Of a stretch of DNA of 64,000 bases, positions 42,463-58,148 are shown piece after piece. A model generated the notes under the pieces. That model was not told where the DNA came from. It saw only the letters and a program-made list of their open reading frames with translations, and searched no databases. Each line of letters starts with the position of its first letter. The first letter of the stretch is position 1. Made by a program: the position numbers and the translations under genes. This stretch comes from Pseudomonas sp. B21-015. Lineage in GTDB: Bacteria > Pseudomonadota > Gammaproteobacteria > Pseudomonadales > Pseudomonadaceae. The DNA is taken from positions 5,208,001 to 5,272,000 of the forward strand of contig NZ_CP087196.1 of NCBI RefSeq assembly GCF_024749285.1, given 5' to 3'.

Positions 42463-43168
42463 AACGGCGGTTAGCCCAACGCTGCCGCAACCACTCAAGG
42501 TCTTCGGGGCGAGTGACCTTGATGTTATCGGATCGACCTTCGATCAGGCGCGGCGCCTGGCCCGACCACTCCATGGCCGAAGCTTCATCGGTGATGACAA
42601 CGTCCGCCACCAGACTGTCTGCCAATGCCCGATGCAACGCGCCAAGGCGAAACATTTGCGGCGTATAGGCCTGCCAGATAACACTGCGATCCACCGTTTC
42701 CAGCACACGCCCATGCTTATCGACCCGCTTGAGGGTATCGCGCGCAGGCACCGCCAACAGACCACCCACCGGATCGTCGACCAGCTCACTGAGCAATTTA
42801 TCGAGATCATCACGCGCCAGATTCGGTCGCGCAGCATCGTGAACCAACACCCAATCCTCATCGTCAGCGCCTTGGGCATGCAGATGCAGCAAGGCATTGA
42901 GCACCGACCCGGAACGCTCGGCGCCACCTTCAACCCGCTGAATACGCGGATCGGCAGCACACGCCAGGTTCGGCCAGTAAGGATCGTCGATAGCAAGACT
43001 GACCACCAACCCCTTCAGGGAAGGATGATCGAGAAAACAGCCAAGACTGTGTTCCAGAATAGTGCGCCCGCCCAGCTGCAAGTATTGCTTGGGACGGTCC
43101 GCGGCCATACGGGCACCGACACCCGCGGCAGGAATCACGGCCCAGAAGGCCGGTAACGACTCCATCAT
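42461..43168 (-). CDS. ispD: 2-C-methyl-D-erythritol 4-phosphate cytidylyltransferase
   Basis: 235 residues; nucleotide-binding start VIPAAGVGARMAADRPKQYL, then VLVHDAARPNLARDDLDKLL and ITDEASAMEWSGQAPRLIEG. It adds CMP to MEP in isoprenoid synthesis. Its start overlaps the ftsB stop (ATGA, with a second ATG three bases later). Confidence 0.97.
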   Translation of the reverse strand: MMESLPAFWAVIPAAGVGARMAADRPKQYLQLGGRTILEHSLGCFLDHPSLKGLVVSLAIDDPYWPNLACAADPRIQRVEGGAERSGSVLNALLHLHAQGADDEDWVLVHDAARPNLARDDLDKLLSELVDDPVGGLLAVPARDTLKRVDKHGRVLETVDRSVIWQAYTPQMFRLGALHRALADSLVADVVITDEASAMEWSGQAPRLIEGRSDNIKVTRPEDLEWLRQRWANRR

Positions 43169-43443
43169 TGGGCCAACTGGTAAAGGGTTTCACCGTCCTT
43201 GACCATGCCCAACTCATGGCGAGCCCGCTCTTCAACGGTCTCCATGCCCTTTTTCAATTCGCTGACTTCGGCATCCATCACCCGATTGCGTTCCAGCAGC
43301 GCCTCGTTCTCGGCATGTTGGTCCGCAATCTGCTGCTTCAGCTCGGCCACTTGCGCCAGACTGCCATTACCCACCCACAGGCGGTACTGCAGGCCAGCCA
43401 GCAGCAAGAGCAAGACGAGGAACAACCAATTGGGACTGCGCAT
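43165..43443 (-). CDS. ftsB: Cell division protein FtsB
   Basis: 92 residues: one membrane segment (WLFLVLLLLLAGLQYRLWVG) and a periplasmic coiled coil (VAELKQQIADQHAENEALLE, VMDAEVSELKKGMETVEERA). It joins FtsL and FtsQ in the divisome. Conserved order eno-ftsB-ispD. Confidence 0.95.
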   Translation of the reverse strand: MRSPNWLFLVLLLLLAGLQYRLWVGNGSLAQVAELKQQIADQHAENEALLERNRVMDAEVSELKKGMETVEERARHELGMVKDGETLYQLAQ

Positions 43444-43503
43444 CGAATATCAGGTATCCAGTGAAAAAAGACAGCCATGCCAAAACTTTGAAGCTTCTGA
43501 TAG

Positions 43504-43532
43504 CACGAAGCCTGGAAGAACCAGGCTTGTGC
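43504..43532. other. Hairpin between eno and ftsB
   Basis: AAGCCTGG (43508-43515) and CCAGGCTT (43521-43528), extended by AGCAC/TGCT outside. There is no T-run on either side, so a role as terminator is doubtful. It lies in the 171-base gap between eno (ends 43615) and ftsB (starts 43443). Confidence 0.45.
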
Positions 43533-43614
43533 TCTTAAGGCATCAGATTAGTGGCAAATCCATCGCTGCTGCGATTTTTCCGACACAATCCGGTGTCTTT
43601 TTATCGTTTACCAC

Positions 43615-44955
<1,341 letters not shown>

Positions 44956-45060
44956 TTATCGTCGGCAAGCGACAGACAGCGGGCAGGCTTGCGGACGATA
45001 AGGCTCAAGCCCGAGGGCCTGAGCATTAAACCGTGCGGTACTTTACCGGAGAATCGAGGT

Positions 45061-47564
<2,504 letters not shown>

Positions 47565-47817
47565 TTAAAGCGGTCCGAGCCGCCGGGGAAAGCGAAGGAA
47601 GGCCGAAGCCCCCGATCACCTGCATTAATCACAGTGCACCTTTCAAAAAAACCGCCGCGTTGGGACAGACCGGCAGATGAAACACCGGTAGGTTGCTCGC
47701 TACACATTTTTTGGAATCGCCCAGCAAAGACTGCTTGGTAATCGGCAACTCCTGCGATTCAGGCGAATCCACAGAAGTTGTATCAAGAAGGGAGCGTAGT
47801 CTACCGGAAAGCCCCTT

Positions 47818-49146
47818 TCAGCTCAAACCTAGATCTTCGATCAGCGGCTGCCAATGCAAATACCAGCCACCCTGTACATCGCCATTTAGCCCCCGCAGGT
47901 TCGCCACCGCCAGCAATTGCTCGCCTCTGTAGACCAGCGGCAATCTGCCACGGGCGAAGCTCGGCAGGCCGCTTTCGTTGAGCAAACGCTTCAAGTCACG
48001 GTGGCCGCGATCGGGCAGATTCATGACCTCGCCGCCCTCACGATAGCGAATCTGCAACGGGCCATCGGGGATCTGACCGGTGAGTGTGAGCACACCGTTA
48101 TCCGGCAACGCCAGTGATACCGAGGGATCAGCCCAGGATACCGGAGAGGATAGCGTACGCAGCCAACCACCTGACAACCACCAGAGACGCCCACCGGCCC
48201 GATGCAGCTCACCCGTCGCCAGCCGCCAGACGGGACGCGCATCACCGGTCGCATCGCGCAAACTCTCCCAACCCGACCAATGGTCACTGTCTGGCAAAGA
48301 TGTCAGCGGTTTGAGCCAATGACTTAACGCGTTGCGCTGGCGCGCATCAGAGAGTGTTTCCAGTGGCGCCAGCTCCAGCGATGGCAAACCCAGCCAATCG
48401 AAATCACTGACGGTACTGGCGTGGGCCAGATCGATTTGTGCCAAGTCGTCGAGCAAGCCCTGGGCTTCACTCAGATGCGCGGCGCTGCGAGCCATGGTCG
48501 CCACCGCTTGCGGCCAGCGTGCGGTCAACACGGGGAACACCTGATGGCGCAGGTAATTGCGCGAGAACTGTCGGTCCTGGTTCGAAGGATCTTCGATCCA
48601 GCTCAACTGATGTTCAGTCGCGTAGGCCTCAAGCTCGGCGCGAGTGACATCAAGCAGCGGCCGCAGCAGATGCCCCCGCCCCAACGGACGCTCGCTCGGC
48701 ATTCCCGACAAACCTCTCACTCCAGCCCCACGCAACAGCCGAAACAACAGGGTTTCCGCCTGATCGTCACGGTGCTGGCCAGTGAGCAGCACTTCACCGG
48801 CGCAAGTTGCCGCGATGAAGGCGCCATAACGCGCATCCCGCGCCGCACGCTCAAGGCTTGCGCCAGGCTCAACCTGAACGCGCACAACCTCCAGCGGCAC
48901 TCCCAACGCATCACAGACCGACTGACAATGATCCGGCCACGCATCAGCCGCAGCCTGAAGGCCGTGGTGGACATGAATGGCGGTCAGCGCCGGCAGGGAT
49001 TGGGCTTTCGCAAGGTGCGCGAGAAGGTGCAGCAGGACGGTGGAATCAAGACCACCGGAGAAAGCGACGCGCCAGGTTGTAGCATTGCGCCAAGGCGTGA
49101 GGTTGCGCAGGAGCCTGGCAGGCAGATCAATCGTGGGCTGACTCAT
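47818..49146 (-). CDS. tilS: tRNA(Ile)-lysidine synthetase
   Basis: 442 residues from ATG 49146 (MSQPTIDLPARLLRNLTPWR). PP-loop motif VAFSGGLDSTVLLHLLA, HVHHGLQAAADAWPDHCQ and the TilS C-terminal domain (GEVMNLPDRGHRDLKRLLNE). It converts C34 of the AUA-decoding tRNA to lysidine, which is essential. The frame is open six codons further upstream without a better start. Confidence 0.96.
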   Translation of the reverse strand: MSQPTIDLPARLLRNLTPWRNATTWRVAFSGGLDSTVLLHLLAHLAKAQSLPALTAIHVHHGLQAAADAWPDHCQSVCDALGVPLEVVRVQVEPGASLERAARDARYGAFIAATCAGEVLLTGQHRDDQAETLLFRLLRGAGVRGLSGMPSERPLGRGHLLRPLLDVTRAELEAYATEHQLSWIEDPSNQDRQFSRNYLRHQVFPVLTARWPQAVATMARSAAHLSEAQGLLDDLAQIDLAHASTVSDFDWLGLPSLELAPLETLSDARQRNALSHWLKPLTSLPDSDHWSGWESLRDATGDARPVWRLATGELHRAGGRLWWLSGGWLRTLSSPVSWADPSVSLALPDNGVLTLTGQIPDGPLQIRYREGGEVMNLPDRGHRDLKRLLNESGLPSFARGRLPLVYRGEQLLAVANLRGLNGDVQGGWYLHWQPLIEDLGLS

Positions 49147-49170
49147 ATCGATCACTTCGCACAAATCAAA

Positions 49171-49260
49171 TGTGGGAGCGGGCTTGCCCGCGAAGGCGGC
49201 GTAACAGCCAACACATTCGTTGAATGTTACATCGCTTTCGCGGGCAAGCCCGCTCCCACA
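49171..49260. repeat. BIME: inverted REP pair between accA and tilS
   Basis: TGTGGGAGCGGGCTTGCCCG... (49171-49193) and its inverse (49238-49260) in the 147-base gap between the two genes. Same family as 8423-8511. Confidence 0.9.
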
Positions 49261-49293
49261 GTTTTTTCTATGGTCAGCCGAATCTGCGTCAGA

Positions 49294-50241
49294 TCAGAGA
49301 CCGTAGCTCATCAGACGCTCGTAACGGCGGGCCAGCAGCGCGTCGTTGTCGAACTTCTTCAGCATCGCCAGTTGCGAGCTCAGCTCGGCACGGATCGAGG
49401 CAGCGGCAGCGGCCGGATCACGATGAGCGCCACCCAACGGCTCGCTGATCACTTTATCGACAATGCCCAGGCCTTTCAGGCGCTCGGCAGTGATGCCCAT
49501 GGCTTCAGCGGCATCCGGAGCTTTCTCGGAAGTTTTCCACAGAATCGAGGCACAACCTTCCGGCGAAATCACCGCGTAGGTCGAGTATTGCAGCATGTTC
49601 AGCTGATCGCAGACGCCGATTGCCAGTGCACCACCGGAACCACCCTCACCGATCACGGTGGCGATGATTGGGGTTTTCAGGCGAGCCATGACGCGCAGGT
49701 TCCAGGCAATCGCTTCGCTCTGGTTGCGTTCTTCGGCATCGATGCCCGGGTAAGCGCCCGGGGTGTCGATGAAGGTCAGGATCGGCATTTTGAAACGCTC
49801 GGCCATTTCCATCAGGCGGCACGCCTTGCGGTAGCCCTCAGGGCGCGGCATGCCGAAGTTGCGGCGAACTTTCTCGCGCACTTCACGGCCTTTCTGGTGA
49901 CCGATGATCATCACCGGCTGGTCGTCCAGACGGGCAACACCGCCAACAATGGCAGCGTCGTCGGAGAAGTGACGGTCGCCATGCAGTTCATCGAACTCAG
50001 TGAAGATGTGTTCGATGTAGTCCAGGGTGTACGGACGTTTCGGGTGACGCGCCAGGCGCGCGATCTGCCAGCTGGTCAGCTTGCCGAAGATGTCTTCGGT
50101 CAGCGTGTTGCTCTTGTCCTGCAGGCGGGAAATCTCATCGCCGATATTCAGCGAATTGTCATTACCGACCAAGCGCAACTCTTCGATCTTGGCTTGCAGG
50201 TCGGCGATCGGCTGTTCGAAATCCAGGAAATTCGGGTTCAT
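49294..50241 (-). CDS. accA: Acetyl-CoA carboxylase carboxyltransferase subunit alpha
   Basis: 315 residues from ATG 50241 ([20 protein letters not shown]). Landmarks are [40 protein letters not shown] and [20 protein letters not shown]. With AccD it moves the carboxyl group from biotin to acetyl-CoA, the first step of fatty acid synthesis. No strong ribosome site is visible. Confidence 0.97.
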   Translation of the reverse strand: MNPNFLDFEQPIADLQAKIEELRLVGNDNSLNIGDEISRLQDKSNTLTEDIFGKLTSWQIARLARHPKRPYTLDYIEHIFTEFDELHGDRHFSDDAAIVGGVARLDDQPVMIIGHQKGREVREKVRRNFGMPRPEGYRKACRLMEMAERFKMPILTFIDTPGAYPGIDAEERNQSEAIAWNLRVMARLKTPIIATVIGEGGSGGALAIGVCDQLNMLQYSTYAVISPEGCASILWKTSEKAPDAAEAMGITAERLKGLGIVDKVISEPLGGAHRDPAAAAASIRAELSSQLAMLKKFDNDALLARRYERLMSYGL

Positions 50242-50392
50242 AGGCGTCCGTCTTGGGTCGACGTCCAAGAGAGCTTGGGCCGGCCGGTTGTCTATTCGCG
50301 CCCTACCTTAAGGGACAGGCGCGTTCAGGTCGAGATTAAAAATTCGGGTCGGGATCAGGCGCGTTCCAATGGTAAAGAATGGCACCTGACCG

Positions 50393-53300
50393 TCAACGGT
50401 ATTGGAGGAAGACGTTGTCTCGCCCAAACTGGTCACGCAGGGCTTGAATCAAGGCATCCGCCGGGTCGATCCGCCAGGTCTCGCCGAACTGCAACAAGGC
50501 CTTCGCATCGGGACTGGTGTACTCCATGGTGATCGGACACGCGCCGCGGTGACGCTTGAACAGCTCCCCCAGCCAGCGTAGCTGATCGCCTTTCAAATCC
50601 TTGGTGTGCAATTTCAGGCGCAGGCTTTCGGCCAGGTTGGTGCGCGCATCTTCCATGCTCATCACCCGCTTGACCCGCAGCCGCAGGCCGCCAGAGAAGT
50701 CGTCGTTGCTGACTTCACCTTCCACTACCACCATCGCATCGGTCTGCAACAGCGACTGCGCGGAATGGAAGGCGTCGGCAAACAACGAAGCTTCAATCCG
50801 CCCGGAGCGGTCGTCGAGGGTGATAAAGCCCATCTTGTCGCCCTTTTTGTTCTTCATCACTCGCAGGGCGATGATCATGCCCGCGACCGTCTGGGTATCG
50901 CGAGCCGGCTTCAGGTCGACGATGCGTTGACGGGCGAAGCGACGAATCTCGCCTTCGTATTCGTCGATCGGGTGGCCGGTGAGGTACAGGCCCAAGGTGT
51001 CTTTCTCGCCTTTCAGACGTTCCTTGAGGGTCAGTTCCTTGGCCTTGCGGTGATTGGCGTAGACATCGGCGTCTTCTTCAACGAACAGACCGCCAAACAG
51101 ATCGGCATGACCACTGTCGTGAGTGCGAGCGGTTTGTTCGGCTGCCTTGATCGCTTCTTCCATGGCCGTCAACAAGACCGCGCGGTTACGATCGATGTTG
51201 GCCTGATAGGCTTTCTGCTCATCGTGAAAATACGGGCCAAGGCGGTCCAGGGCACCACTGCGGATCAAGCCGTCGAGGGTTCGTTTATTGATGCGTTTGA
51301 GGTCGACCCGCGCGCAGAAATCGAACAGGTCCTTGAACGGCCCGTCCTGCCGCGCCTCGGTAATCGCTTCGACCGGCCCCTCGCCCACCCCCTTGATAGC
51401 GCCCAGACCGTAAATGATGCGGCCTTCGTCGTTCACCGTGAACTTGAACTCCGAGGTGTTCACGTCCGGTGCGTCGAGGCGCAGCTTCATGGTCCGCACT
51501 TCTTCGATCAAGGTCACGACCTTGTCGGTGTTGTGCATATCCGCCGAGAGCACCGCGGCCATGAACGGCGCCGGGTAGTGGGCTTTCAGCCACGCGGTCT
51601 GGTACGACACCAGGCCGTAGGCGGCGGAGTGGGATTTGTTGAAGCCGTAACCGGCGAATTTTTCCACCAGGTCGAAAATGTTACCGGCCAGGTCAGCGTC
51701 GATATTGTTGGTGGCGCAACCTTCAATGAAACCGCCGCGCTGTTTGGCCATTTCTTCGGGTTTTTTCTTACCCATGGCTCGACGCAGCATGTCCGCGCCG
51801 CCGAGGGTGTAACCGGCCATGACCTGGGCAATCTGCATCACCTGTTCCTGATACAGGATGATGCCGTACGTCGGCGCCAGGACGGGCTTGAGGCCTTCGT
51901 ACTGGTAGTCCGAGTGCGGGTACGCGAGCTCCGCGCGACCGTGCTTACGGTTGATGAAGTCGTCCACCATGCCCGATTGCAACGGGCCCGGACGGAACAG
52001 GGCCACCAGTGCGATCAAGTCTTCCAGGCAGTCGGGCTTGAGCTTTTTGATCAGCTCTTTCATGCCGCGCGACTCGAGCTGGAACACCGCGGTGGTTTCG
52101 GCTTTTTGCAGCAACGTGTAAGTCGGTTTGTCGTCCAGCGGAATAAAGGCGATATCCAGCGGCGGTTCGTTGACCTTGGCGCGCTCGCGGTTGATGGTTT
52201 TCAGCGCCCAGTCAATGATCGTCAGGGTCCGAAGCCCCAGGAAGTCGAACTTCACCAGACCGGCAGCCTCGACGTCGTCCTTGTCGAACTGGGTCACCAG
52301 ACCGTCGCCCGCTTCGTCGCAATAGATCGGCGAGAAGTCGGTCAGCTTGGTCGGCGCGATTACCACACCACCGGCGTGTTTACCGACGTTACGCACAACG
52401 CCTTCGAGCTTGCGCGCCATTTCCCAGATTTCCGCGGCTTCTTCATCGACCTTGATGAAGTCGCGCAGGATTTCTTCCTGCTCGTAGGCTTTTTCCAGGG
52501 TCATGCCGACTTCGAACGGAATCATCTTCGACAGACGATCCGCCAGGCCGTAGGACTTGCCCTGCACTCGCGCCACGTCACGGACCACAGCCTTGGCCGC
52601 CATGGAACCGAAGGTGATGATCTGGCTTACCGCGTTACGGCCGTACTTCTCGGCCACGTAATCGATCACGCGGTCGCGACCGTCCATACAGAAGTCGACG
52701 TCGAAGTCGGGCATGGAAACCCGTTCCGGGTTAAGGAATCGTTCGAACAGCAGGTCATATTCCAGCGGGTCGAGGTCGGTGATCTTCTGCACGTAGGCCA
52801 CCAGCGACCCGGCACCCGACCCACGGCCAGGACCGACCGGCACGCCGTTGTTCTTGGCCCACTGGATAAAGTCCATCACGATCAGGAAGTAACCGGGGAA
52901 GCCCATCTGGATGATGATATCCAGCTCGAAATTCAATCGGTCGACATAGACCTGACGCTTGGCTTCGTAGTCTTCGGTGGTGTCTTTGGGCAGTAGAACG
53001 GTGAGGCGCTCTTCCAGACCGTCGAACGAAACCTTGCGGAAATACTCATCGATGGTCATGCCATCGGGAATCGGGAAGTTGGGCAGGAAGTGCTTGCCCA
53101 GTTTCACTTCGATGTTGCAGCGCTTGGCGATCTCGACCGTGTTCTCCAGCGCGTCGGGCAGGTCGCTGAACAGCTCGGCCATTTCCTCTGCGCTTTTGAG
53201 GTATTGCTGATCGCTGTAATTTTTCGAACGTCGCGGATCGTCGAGGGCGCGGCCCTCACCGATGCAAACGCGGGTTTCGTGGGCTTCGAAGTCTTCCTGC

Positions 53301-53914
53301 TTGATGAAGCGCACGTCGTTGGTCGCTACCAGTGGCGCGCCGATTTTCTCGGCCAGGGCCACGGCGCCGTGCAGTTGTTCTTCATCATTGGGGCGGTTGG
53401 TGCGCTGGACTTCCAGATAGAAACGATCCGGGAACACCGACATCCATTCGCGAGCCAGGGTTTCGGCTTCGTCCGGGTTGCCACCGAGCATGGCCAGACC
53501 GATTTCGCCCTCTTTCGCCGCCGACAGCATGATCAAGCCTTCGCTGGCTTCGGCCACCCACTCGCGCTCGATGATGATCGAGCCATTGCGCTGGCCGTCG
53601 ATGAAGCCGCGGGAGATCAGTTCGGTGAGGTTGCGATAACCCGTGGCGTTCATCGCCAGCAGGCTGATCCGGCTCAAGGGGTTGTCCGGATCCTTGTTCG
53701 ACAGCCACAGGTCGGCGCCGCAGATCGGCTTGATCCCGGCGCCCATGGCGGCTTTATAGAATTTGACCAGGGAACACATGTTGTTCTGGTCGGTGACCGC
53801 CACGGCAGGCATGTTCATGCCGACCAGGGTCTTGACCAGCGGTTTGATCCGCACCAGACCGTCGACCAGGGAATATTCAGTGTGCAGGCGTAGATGAACG
53901 AATGATGCCGGCAT
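50393..53914 (-). CDS. dnaE: DNA polymerase III subunit alpha
   Basis: 1173 residues. N-terminal PHP domain ([20 protein letters not shown]), polymerase core with the catalytic aspartates in [20 protein letters not shown] (about residues 400-418), a helix-hairpin-helix/OB-fold end ([20 protein letters not shown]) and the C-terminal tau-binding part. Replicative polymerase. AGGA is found before the ATG. Length is normal for Pseudomonas DnaE1. Confidence 0.98.
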   Translation of the reverse strand: MPASFVHLRLHTEYSLVDGLVRIKPLVKTLVGMNMPAVAVTDQNNMCSLVKFYKAAMGAGIKPICGADLWLSNKDPDNPLSRISLLAMNATGYRNLTELISRGFIDGQRNGSIIIEREWVAEASEGLIMLSAAKEGEIGLAMLGGNPDEAETLAREWMSVFPDRFYLEVQRTNRPNDEEQLHGAVALAEKIGAPLVATNDVRFIKQEDFEAHETRVCIGEGRALDDPRRSKNYSDQQYLKSAEEMAELFSDLPDALENTVEIAKRCNIEVKLGKHFLPNFPIPDGMTIDEYFRKVSFDGLEERLTVLLPKDTTEDYEAKRQVYVDRLNFELDIIIQMGFPGYFLIVMDFIQWAKNNGVPVGPGRGSGAGSLVAYVQKITDLDPLEYDLLFERFLNPERVSMPDFDVDFCMDGRDRVIDYVAEKYGRNAVSQIITFGSMAAKAVVRDVARVQGKSYGLADRLSKMIPFEVGMTLEKAYEQEEILRDFIKVDEEAAEIWEMARKLEGVVRNVGKHAGGVVIAPTKLTDFSPIYCDEAGDGLVTQFDKDDVEAAGLVKFDFLGLRTLTIIDWALKTINRERAKVNEPPLDIAFIPLDDKPTYTLLQKAETTAVFQLESRGMKELIKKLKPDCLEDLIALVALFRPGPLQSGMVDDFINRKHGRAELAYPHSDYQYEGLKPVLAPTYGIILYQEQVMQIAQVMAGYTLGGADMLRRAMGKKKPEEMAKQRGGFIEGCATNNIDADLAGNIFDLVEKFAGYGFNKSHSAAYGLVSYQTAWLKAHYPAPFMAAVLSADMHNTDKVVTLIEEVRTMKLRLDAPDVNTSEFKFTVNDEGRIIYGLGAIKGVGEGPVEAITEARQDGPFKDLFDFCARVDLKRINKRTLDGLIRSGALDRLGPYFHDEQKAYQANIDRNRAVLLTAMEEAIKAAEQTARTHDSGHADLFGGLFVEEDADVYANHRKAKELTLKERLKGEKDTLGLYLTGHPIDEYEGEIRRFARQRIVDLKPARDTQTVAGMIIALRVMKNKKGDKMGFITLDDRSGRIEASLFADAFHSAQSLLQTDAMVVVEGEVSNDDFSGGLRLRVKRVMSMEDARTNLAESLRLKLHTKDLKGDQLRWLGELFKRHRGACPITMEYTSPDAKALLQFGETWRIDPADALIQALRDQFGRDNVFLQYR

Positions 53915-53951
53915 AGTGATCCTGTCTAGAAACTAGAAACGTGAAGACAAC

Positions 53952-53975
53952 AAGGCCCGGATTGTACCGGGCCTT
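53952..53975 (-). terminator. Hairpin/terminator between rnhB and dnaE
   Basis: AAGGCCCGG (53975-53967 on minus) and CCGGGCCTT (53960-53952) form a perfect 9-bp stem with a 6-base loop; the following bases are only partly T, so termination may be weak. It is 21 bases after the rnhB stop. Confidence 0.65.
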
Positions 53976-53996
53976 GAGTAAAACATCAGCCTGCGA

Positions 53997-54638
53997 CTAA
54001 CCCTCGATCAGGTTTTCCCGCGCTTCATACGCCAAGCGTACCGGGGCGAACGAGCGCCGATGAATCGGTGTCGGCCCCAGACGCGTCAGCGCTTCCAGAT
54101 GAACGGGCGTCGGGTAGCCTTTGTGGCCACCGATGCCGTAACCCGGGTAAATCAGTTCGAACGCCGCCATTTCACGATCACGGCTGACCTTGGCCAGAAT
54201 CGACGCCGCGGCGATGGCTGGCACTTTGCCGTCACCCTGCACCACCGCTTCGGCACGCATCGAGAGTTTCGGGCACCGGTTGCCGTCGATCATCGCCAGT
54301 TTCGGCTGAATGTGCAGGCCTTCGACCGCGCGCTGCATGGCCAGCATCGTGGCATGGAGAATGTTCAGCTCGTCGATTTCTTCAACTTCGGCACGAGCGA
54401 TGCACCAGCTCAGAGCTTTTTCGCAGATTTCGTCGTAGAGCTTTTCGCGGCGGGCTTCGGTGAGTTTCTTCGAATCGTTGAGGCCGAGAATCGGCCGGCT
54501 CGGATCGAGGATCACCGCCGCCGTCACCACGGCACCACACAGCGGGCCACGACCGACTTCATCAACACCCGCCACCAGATCTTCAACTTCATCGACCAGC
54601 ATAAAATCCAGGCCCAGCTGCTTGCTTGCTTTGCTCAT
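53997..54638 (-). CDS. rnhB: Ribonuclease HII
   Basis: 213 residues from ATG 54638, overlapping the lpxB stop (TAATG); a longer frame inside lpxB is rejected. Active-site start [20 protein letters not shown] (D26-E27) and [20 protein letters not shown]. It removes ribonucleotides from DNA and RNA primers. Confidence 0.97.
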   Translation of the reverse strand: MSKASKQLGLDFMLVDEVEDLVAGVDEVGRGPLCGAVVTAAVILDPSRPILGLNDSKKLTEARREKLYDEICEKALSWCIARAEVEEIDELNILHATMLAMQRAVEGLHIQPKLAMIDGNRCPKLSMRAEAVVQGDGKVPAIAAASILAKVSRDREMAAFELIYPGYGIGGHKGYPTPVHLEALTRLGPTPIHRRSFAPVRLAYEARENLIEG

Positions 54639-55765
54639 TATGCTCCGCCAATCAGGTTCAGCACCGCGTCCGCTGCCTGATTGGAGGCGTCCAGGCGCAG
54701 GGTTCGGTGGATTTCGTCGAAGCCTCGGGTCTGCTCCTGGCCACCTTCGATCAGTGGCGACAGGGTCTGGGCCAAGGCTTCGACCGTCGCATCGTCCTGC
54801 AACAACTCCGGCACCAGCAGACGCTGGGCCAGCAGGTTCGGCAAGGACACGTAAGGACTCTTCACCATCCGCTTGAGAATCCAGAACGTCAGCGGTGCCA
54901 AGCGATAAGCGACCACCATCGGCCGCTTGTACAGCAGTGCTTCCAGCGTTGCCGTTCCTGAAGCGATCAATACCGCATCGCACGCCGCCAATGCCTGGTG
55001 GGATTTGCCGTCGAGCAAGGTCAACGGCAAGTCGCGACCGACCAGCAGCTCTTCAAGCTGGGCCCGGCGTTCCGGGCTGGCGCACGGCATGACGAACCGC
55101 ACGCCTGGACGCATGGCCCGCAGGCGCTGGGCGGTATCAAGGAACAGCGCGCCGAGGCGCCCGACCTCACCGCCACGACTGCCCGGCATCAGGGCGACCA
55201 ACGGCCCGCCCGGCAAACCGAGTTCGGCCCGCGCAGCGGCGCGATCGGCCTCAAGCGGGATTGCATCGGCCAGGGAATGCCCGACAAACCGCACCGGCAC
55301 GCCCTTCTCTTGATAAAATTTAGCTTCGAACGGGAACAGCGTCAGCATCAGGTCGCAACCTTCGCGAATCTTCAGCACCCGTTTTTGCCGCCAGGCCCAG
55401 ACCGACGGGCTGACGTAATGCACCGTCTTGATCCCGGCCTGATGCAGCTTGAGTTCGATATTGAGATTGAAGTCCGGGGCATCGATACCGATGAACACGT
55501 CCGGCTTCTCGGCAATCAGGTCCGCAACCAATTTCTTGCGACGTGCCAACAGCTCGCGCAAACGGCCCAGCACTTCCACCAGCCCCATGACAGAAAGGCG
55601 TTCCATCGGGAAATAGGAGGTCAGGCCTTCGGCCTGCATCAGCGGACCGCCGACACCCATGAACTCGACCGCAGGATGCTGTGCCTTGAGCGCACGCATC
55701 AAACCCGCGCCCAGAATGTCACCGGAAGCCTCACCCGCCACCAGCGCAATACGCAGATTGGCCAT
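54638..55765 (-). CDS. lpxB: Lipid-A-disaccharide synthase
   Basis: 375 residues. Landmarks are [57 protein letters not shown] and [16 protein letters not shown] [20 protein letters not shown]. It joins lipid X and UDP-diacyl-glucosamine to form the lipid A disaccharide. It follows lpxA by 2 bases. Confidence 0.97.
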   Translation of the reverse strand: MANLRIALVAGEASGDILGAGLMRALKAQHPAVEFMGVGGPLMQAEGLTSYFPMERLSVMGLVEVLGRLRELLARRKKLVADLIAEKPDVFIGIDAPDFNLNIELKLHQAGIKTVHYVSPSVWAWRQKRVLKIREGCDLMLTLFPFEAKFYQEKGVPVRFVGHSLADAIPLEADRAAARAELGLPGGPLVALMPGSRGGEVGRLGALFLDTAQRLRAMRPGVRFVMPCASPERRAQLEELLVGRDLPLTLLDGKSHQALAACDAVLIASGTATLEALLYKRPMVVAYRLAPLTFWILKRMVKSPYVSLPNLLAQRLLVPELLQDDATVEALAQTLSPLIEGGQEQTRGFDEIHRTLRLDASNQAADAVLNLIGGA

Positions 55766-55767
55766 GA

Positions 55768-56544
55768 TTAGCGGGTGATGCCACGGGTCGAAGACTGGAT
55801 GGAATCACGGAATACCGCGACTTCCGGGAACTGCAGCGAAGGTTCCGCCAGCTCGGCAAGCGCTTGCTCGACCGTCAGGCCCTGGCGGTAAACCACCTTG
55901 TAGGCACGACGCAGCGCGTGGATCGCGTCTTCGCTGAAACCGCGACGGCGCATGCCTTCGAAGTTCATGCTGCGGGCTTCGGCCGGGTTGCCGAATACCG
56001 TGACGTAGGCTGGAACGTCCTTGCCAATGGCGGTGCCCATGCCGGAAAAGCTGTGGGCACCAATGTGGCAATACTGGTGAACCAGGGTAAAACCGGACAG
56101 GATCGCCCAGTCCTCGACATGCACATGGCCCGCCAACGCGGTGTTGTTGACCAGAATGCAGTGATTACCGATGACGCTGTCATGGCCGATGTGGGCATAG
56201 GCCATGATCAGGTTGTGATCGCCGAGGGTCGTTTCCGAACGGTCCTGAATGGTCCCACGGTGAATCGTCACGCCTTCGCGGATGACGTTGTGATCACCGA
56301 TGACCAGACGGGTTTCTTCGCCTTTGTATTTCAAATCGGGCGTGTCCTCGCCTACCGAAGAAAACTGGTAGATGCGGTTGTGCTTACCGATTCGGGTCGG
56401 GCCCTTGAGAATCACATGCGGCCCGATCACTGTTCCCTCGCCGATTTCCACACCTGCGCCGATGATCGACCAAGGGCCGACTTCGACGTCGTCGGCCAGA
56501 ACGGCCGTCGGATCGATGATTGCGCGAGGGTCAATCAAACTCAT
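55768..56544 (-). CDS. lpxA: UDP-N-acetylglucosamine acyltransferase
   Basis: 258 residues with left-handed beta-helix hexapeptide repeats ([35 protein letters not shown]) and the catalytic His region [20 protein letters not shown]. First step of lipid A synthesis. It overlaps fabZ by 4 bases. Confidence 0.97.
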   Translation of the reverse strand: MSLIDPRAIIDPTAVLADDVEVGPWSIIGAGVEIGEGTVIGPHVILKGPTRIGKHNRIYQFSSVGEDTPDLKYKGEETRLVIGDHNVIREGVTIHRGTIQDRSETTLGDHNLIMAYAHIGHDSVIGNHCILVNNTALAGHVHVEDWAILSGFTLVHQYCHIGAHSFSGMGTAIGKDVPAYVTVFGNPAEARSMNFEGMRRRGFSEDAIHALRRAYKVVYRQGLTVEQALAELAEPSLQFPEVAVFRDSIQSSTRGITR

Positions 56545-56981
56545 AGCTTGCGTTCCGCGCAGATGATTTCAGCGGAGCAGACGGGTTTGCCATCGACCGA
56601 AGCCTGGCATTCGAATTTCCAGATCTGACGCTTGCAGCTGATGAACTTGGCTTCAAGGATCAGTTGGTCGCCCGGCAGCACTGGCTGACGAAAGCGCAAT
56701 TTGTCGGAGCCGACGAAATAGTAAAGGGTGCCGTCGGCCGGTTTCACGTCGAGCATTTTGAAACCAAGGATCCCGGCAGCCTGAGCCATCGCTTCGATGA
56801 TCAATACGCCCGGCATGATTGGATGCGCAGGGAAGTGACCATTGAAGAACGGCTCGTTGATGCTGACATTCTTGTAGGCGCGAATGCGCTTGTCTTCCAC
56901 ATCCAGATCCACGACCCGATCCACCAGCAGGAACGGGTAACGGTGAGGCAGGTATTCGCGAATCTCGTTGATGTCCATCAT
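56541..56981 (-). CDS. fabZ: 3-hydroxyacyl-[acyl-carrier-protein] dehydratase FabZ
   Basis: 146 residues starting [20 protein letters not shown] at 56981; a longer frame to 57041 is not supported. Catalytic His49 and Glu63 lie in [20 protein letters not shown]. Dehydrates 3-hydroxyacyl-ACP in fatty acid elongation and competes with LpxA/LpxD for that substrate, which fits its place in the lpx cluster. No clear ribosome site precedes it. Confidence 0.97.
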   Translation of the reverse strand: MMDINEIREYLPHRYPFLLVDRVVDLDVEDKRIRAYKNVSINEPFFNGHFPAHPIMPGVLIIEAMAQAAGILGFKMLDVKPADGTLYYFVGSDKLRFRQPVLPGDQLILEAKFISCKRQIWKFECQASVDGKPVCSAEIICAERKL

Positions 56982-57089
56982 TTCGGGGGGAAGCCTATGT
57001 AAAGATTGGGAGCGCGCGACTGACGCGCACTCCTCTAGCAAATCAAGGAGGCAGTCTAGTGGCTGTGCACACTTGATATGGAAATGGTA

Positions 57090-58145
57090 TCAGCCATCTG
57101 ATGAAGCATTACCGTCAGGGGTCACGTCCCCTACACGCTTTTCCAGCTGTCGCAGACGTCGCGCGATGTCATCGAGCTGACGGATACGTGCCGCGCTTTT
57201 GCGCCATTCGGCTGCCGGTTGCATCGCCGTACCGGAAGAATAAGAGCCCGGCTCGGTAATCGAGTGGGTCACCATGGTCATCCCGGTCAGGAAAACGTTA
57301 TCGCAAATGTCGATATGCCCCACCAGCCCTACGCCACCGGCGAGCATGCAATGCTTGCCGATTTTGGTGCTGCCGGAAATCCCCACACATGCGGCCATGG
57401 CAGTGTGGTCACCGACCTGGACGTTGTGGGCGATCTGAATCTGGTTGTCGAGCTTCACACCATTGCCGATGACGGTATCGGCCAACGCACCGCGATCGAT
57501 AGCGGTATTTACACCTATTTCAACGTCGTCACCAATCGAGACGCCGCCGATCTGGGCGATTTTCTGCCAGACACCTTTCTCATTGGCAAAACCGAAGCCT
57601 TCACCGCCGAGCACGGCACCGGATTGAATCACGACCCGTTTGCCGACGCGCACGTCGTGATACAGCGTAACGCGCGGGGCCAGCCAGCCGCCCTCGCCGA
57701 TTTCGCTGCGAGCGCCAATGAAGCAATGAGCCCCAACGGTCACACCAGCACCAATTCGCGCTGCGCTTTCGATCACCGCAAAGGCACCGATGCTCGCTGC
57801 CGGATCAACCACCGCATCCGCTGCCACCACGGCTGTCGGATGAATACCGGCAGGTGCCTTGGGCTTGGGATCGAACAAATGGGAAATGCGCGCGTAGGCC
57901 AGATACGGATCAGGCACCACCAGGGCATCACCGGCAAAACCTTCAGCGTCGGCGGCCTTCAGCAATACAGCTGCGGCCTGACTGCCAGTCAGGTATTTAC
58001 GATATTGGGGGTTTGCCAGAAAGCTCAACTGAGCTGGGCCAGCCTCTTGCAAAGTGGCTAGCCCAGTAATTTCCTTCTTCGGGTCGCCACGTAAGGTGGC
58101 GCCGAGGAACTCGGCCAGCTGGCCGAGCTTGATAGTCGCTGTCAT
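57090..58145 (-). CDS. lpxD: UDP-3-O-acylglucosamine N-acyltransferase
   Basis: 351 residues. N-terminal uridine-binding domain ([20 protein letters not shown]), a long hexapeptide-repeat helix ([20 protein letters not shown]), the catalytic His region [20 protein letters not shown], and a C-terminal coiled helix. Third step of lipid A synthesis. It follows skp by 3 bases. Confidence 0.97.
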   Translation of the reverse strand: MTATIKLGQLAEFLGATLRGDPKKEITGLATLQEAGPAQLSFLANPQYRKYLTGSQAAAVLLKAADAEGFAGDALVVPDPYLAYARISHLFDPKPKAPAGIHPTAVVAADAVVDPAASIGAFAVIESAARIGAGVTVGAHCFIGARSEIGEGGWLAPRVTLYHDVRVGKRVVIQSGAVLGGEGFGFANEKGVWQKIAQIGGVSIGDDVEIGVNTAIDRGALADTVIGNGVKLDNQIQIAHNVQVGDHTAMAACVGISGSTKIGKHCMLAGGVGLVGHIDICDNVFLTGMTMVTHSITEPGSYSSGTAMQPAAEWRKSAARIRQLDDIARRLRQLEKRVGDVTPDGNASSDG

Positions 58146-58148
58146 GGG

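Noticed and set aside
50606..52996. 796-codon open frame opposite dnaE
   Set aside because: Antisense shadow of DnaE, no ribosome site or family features.
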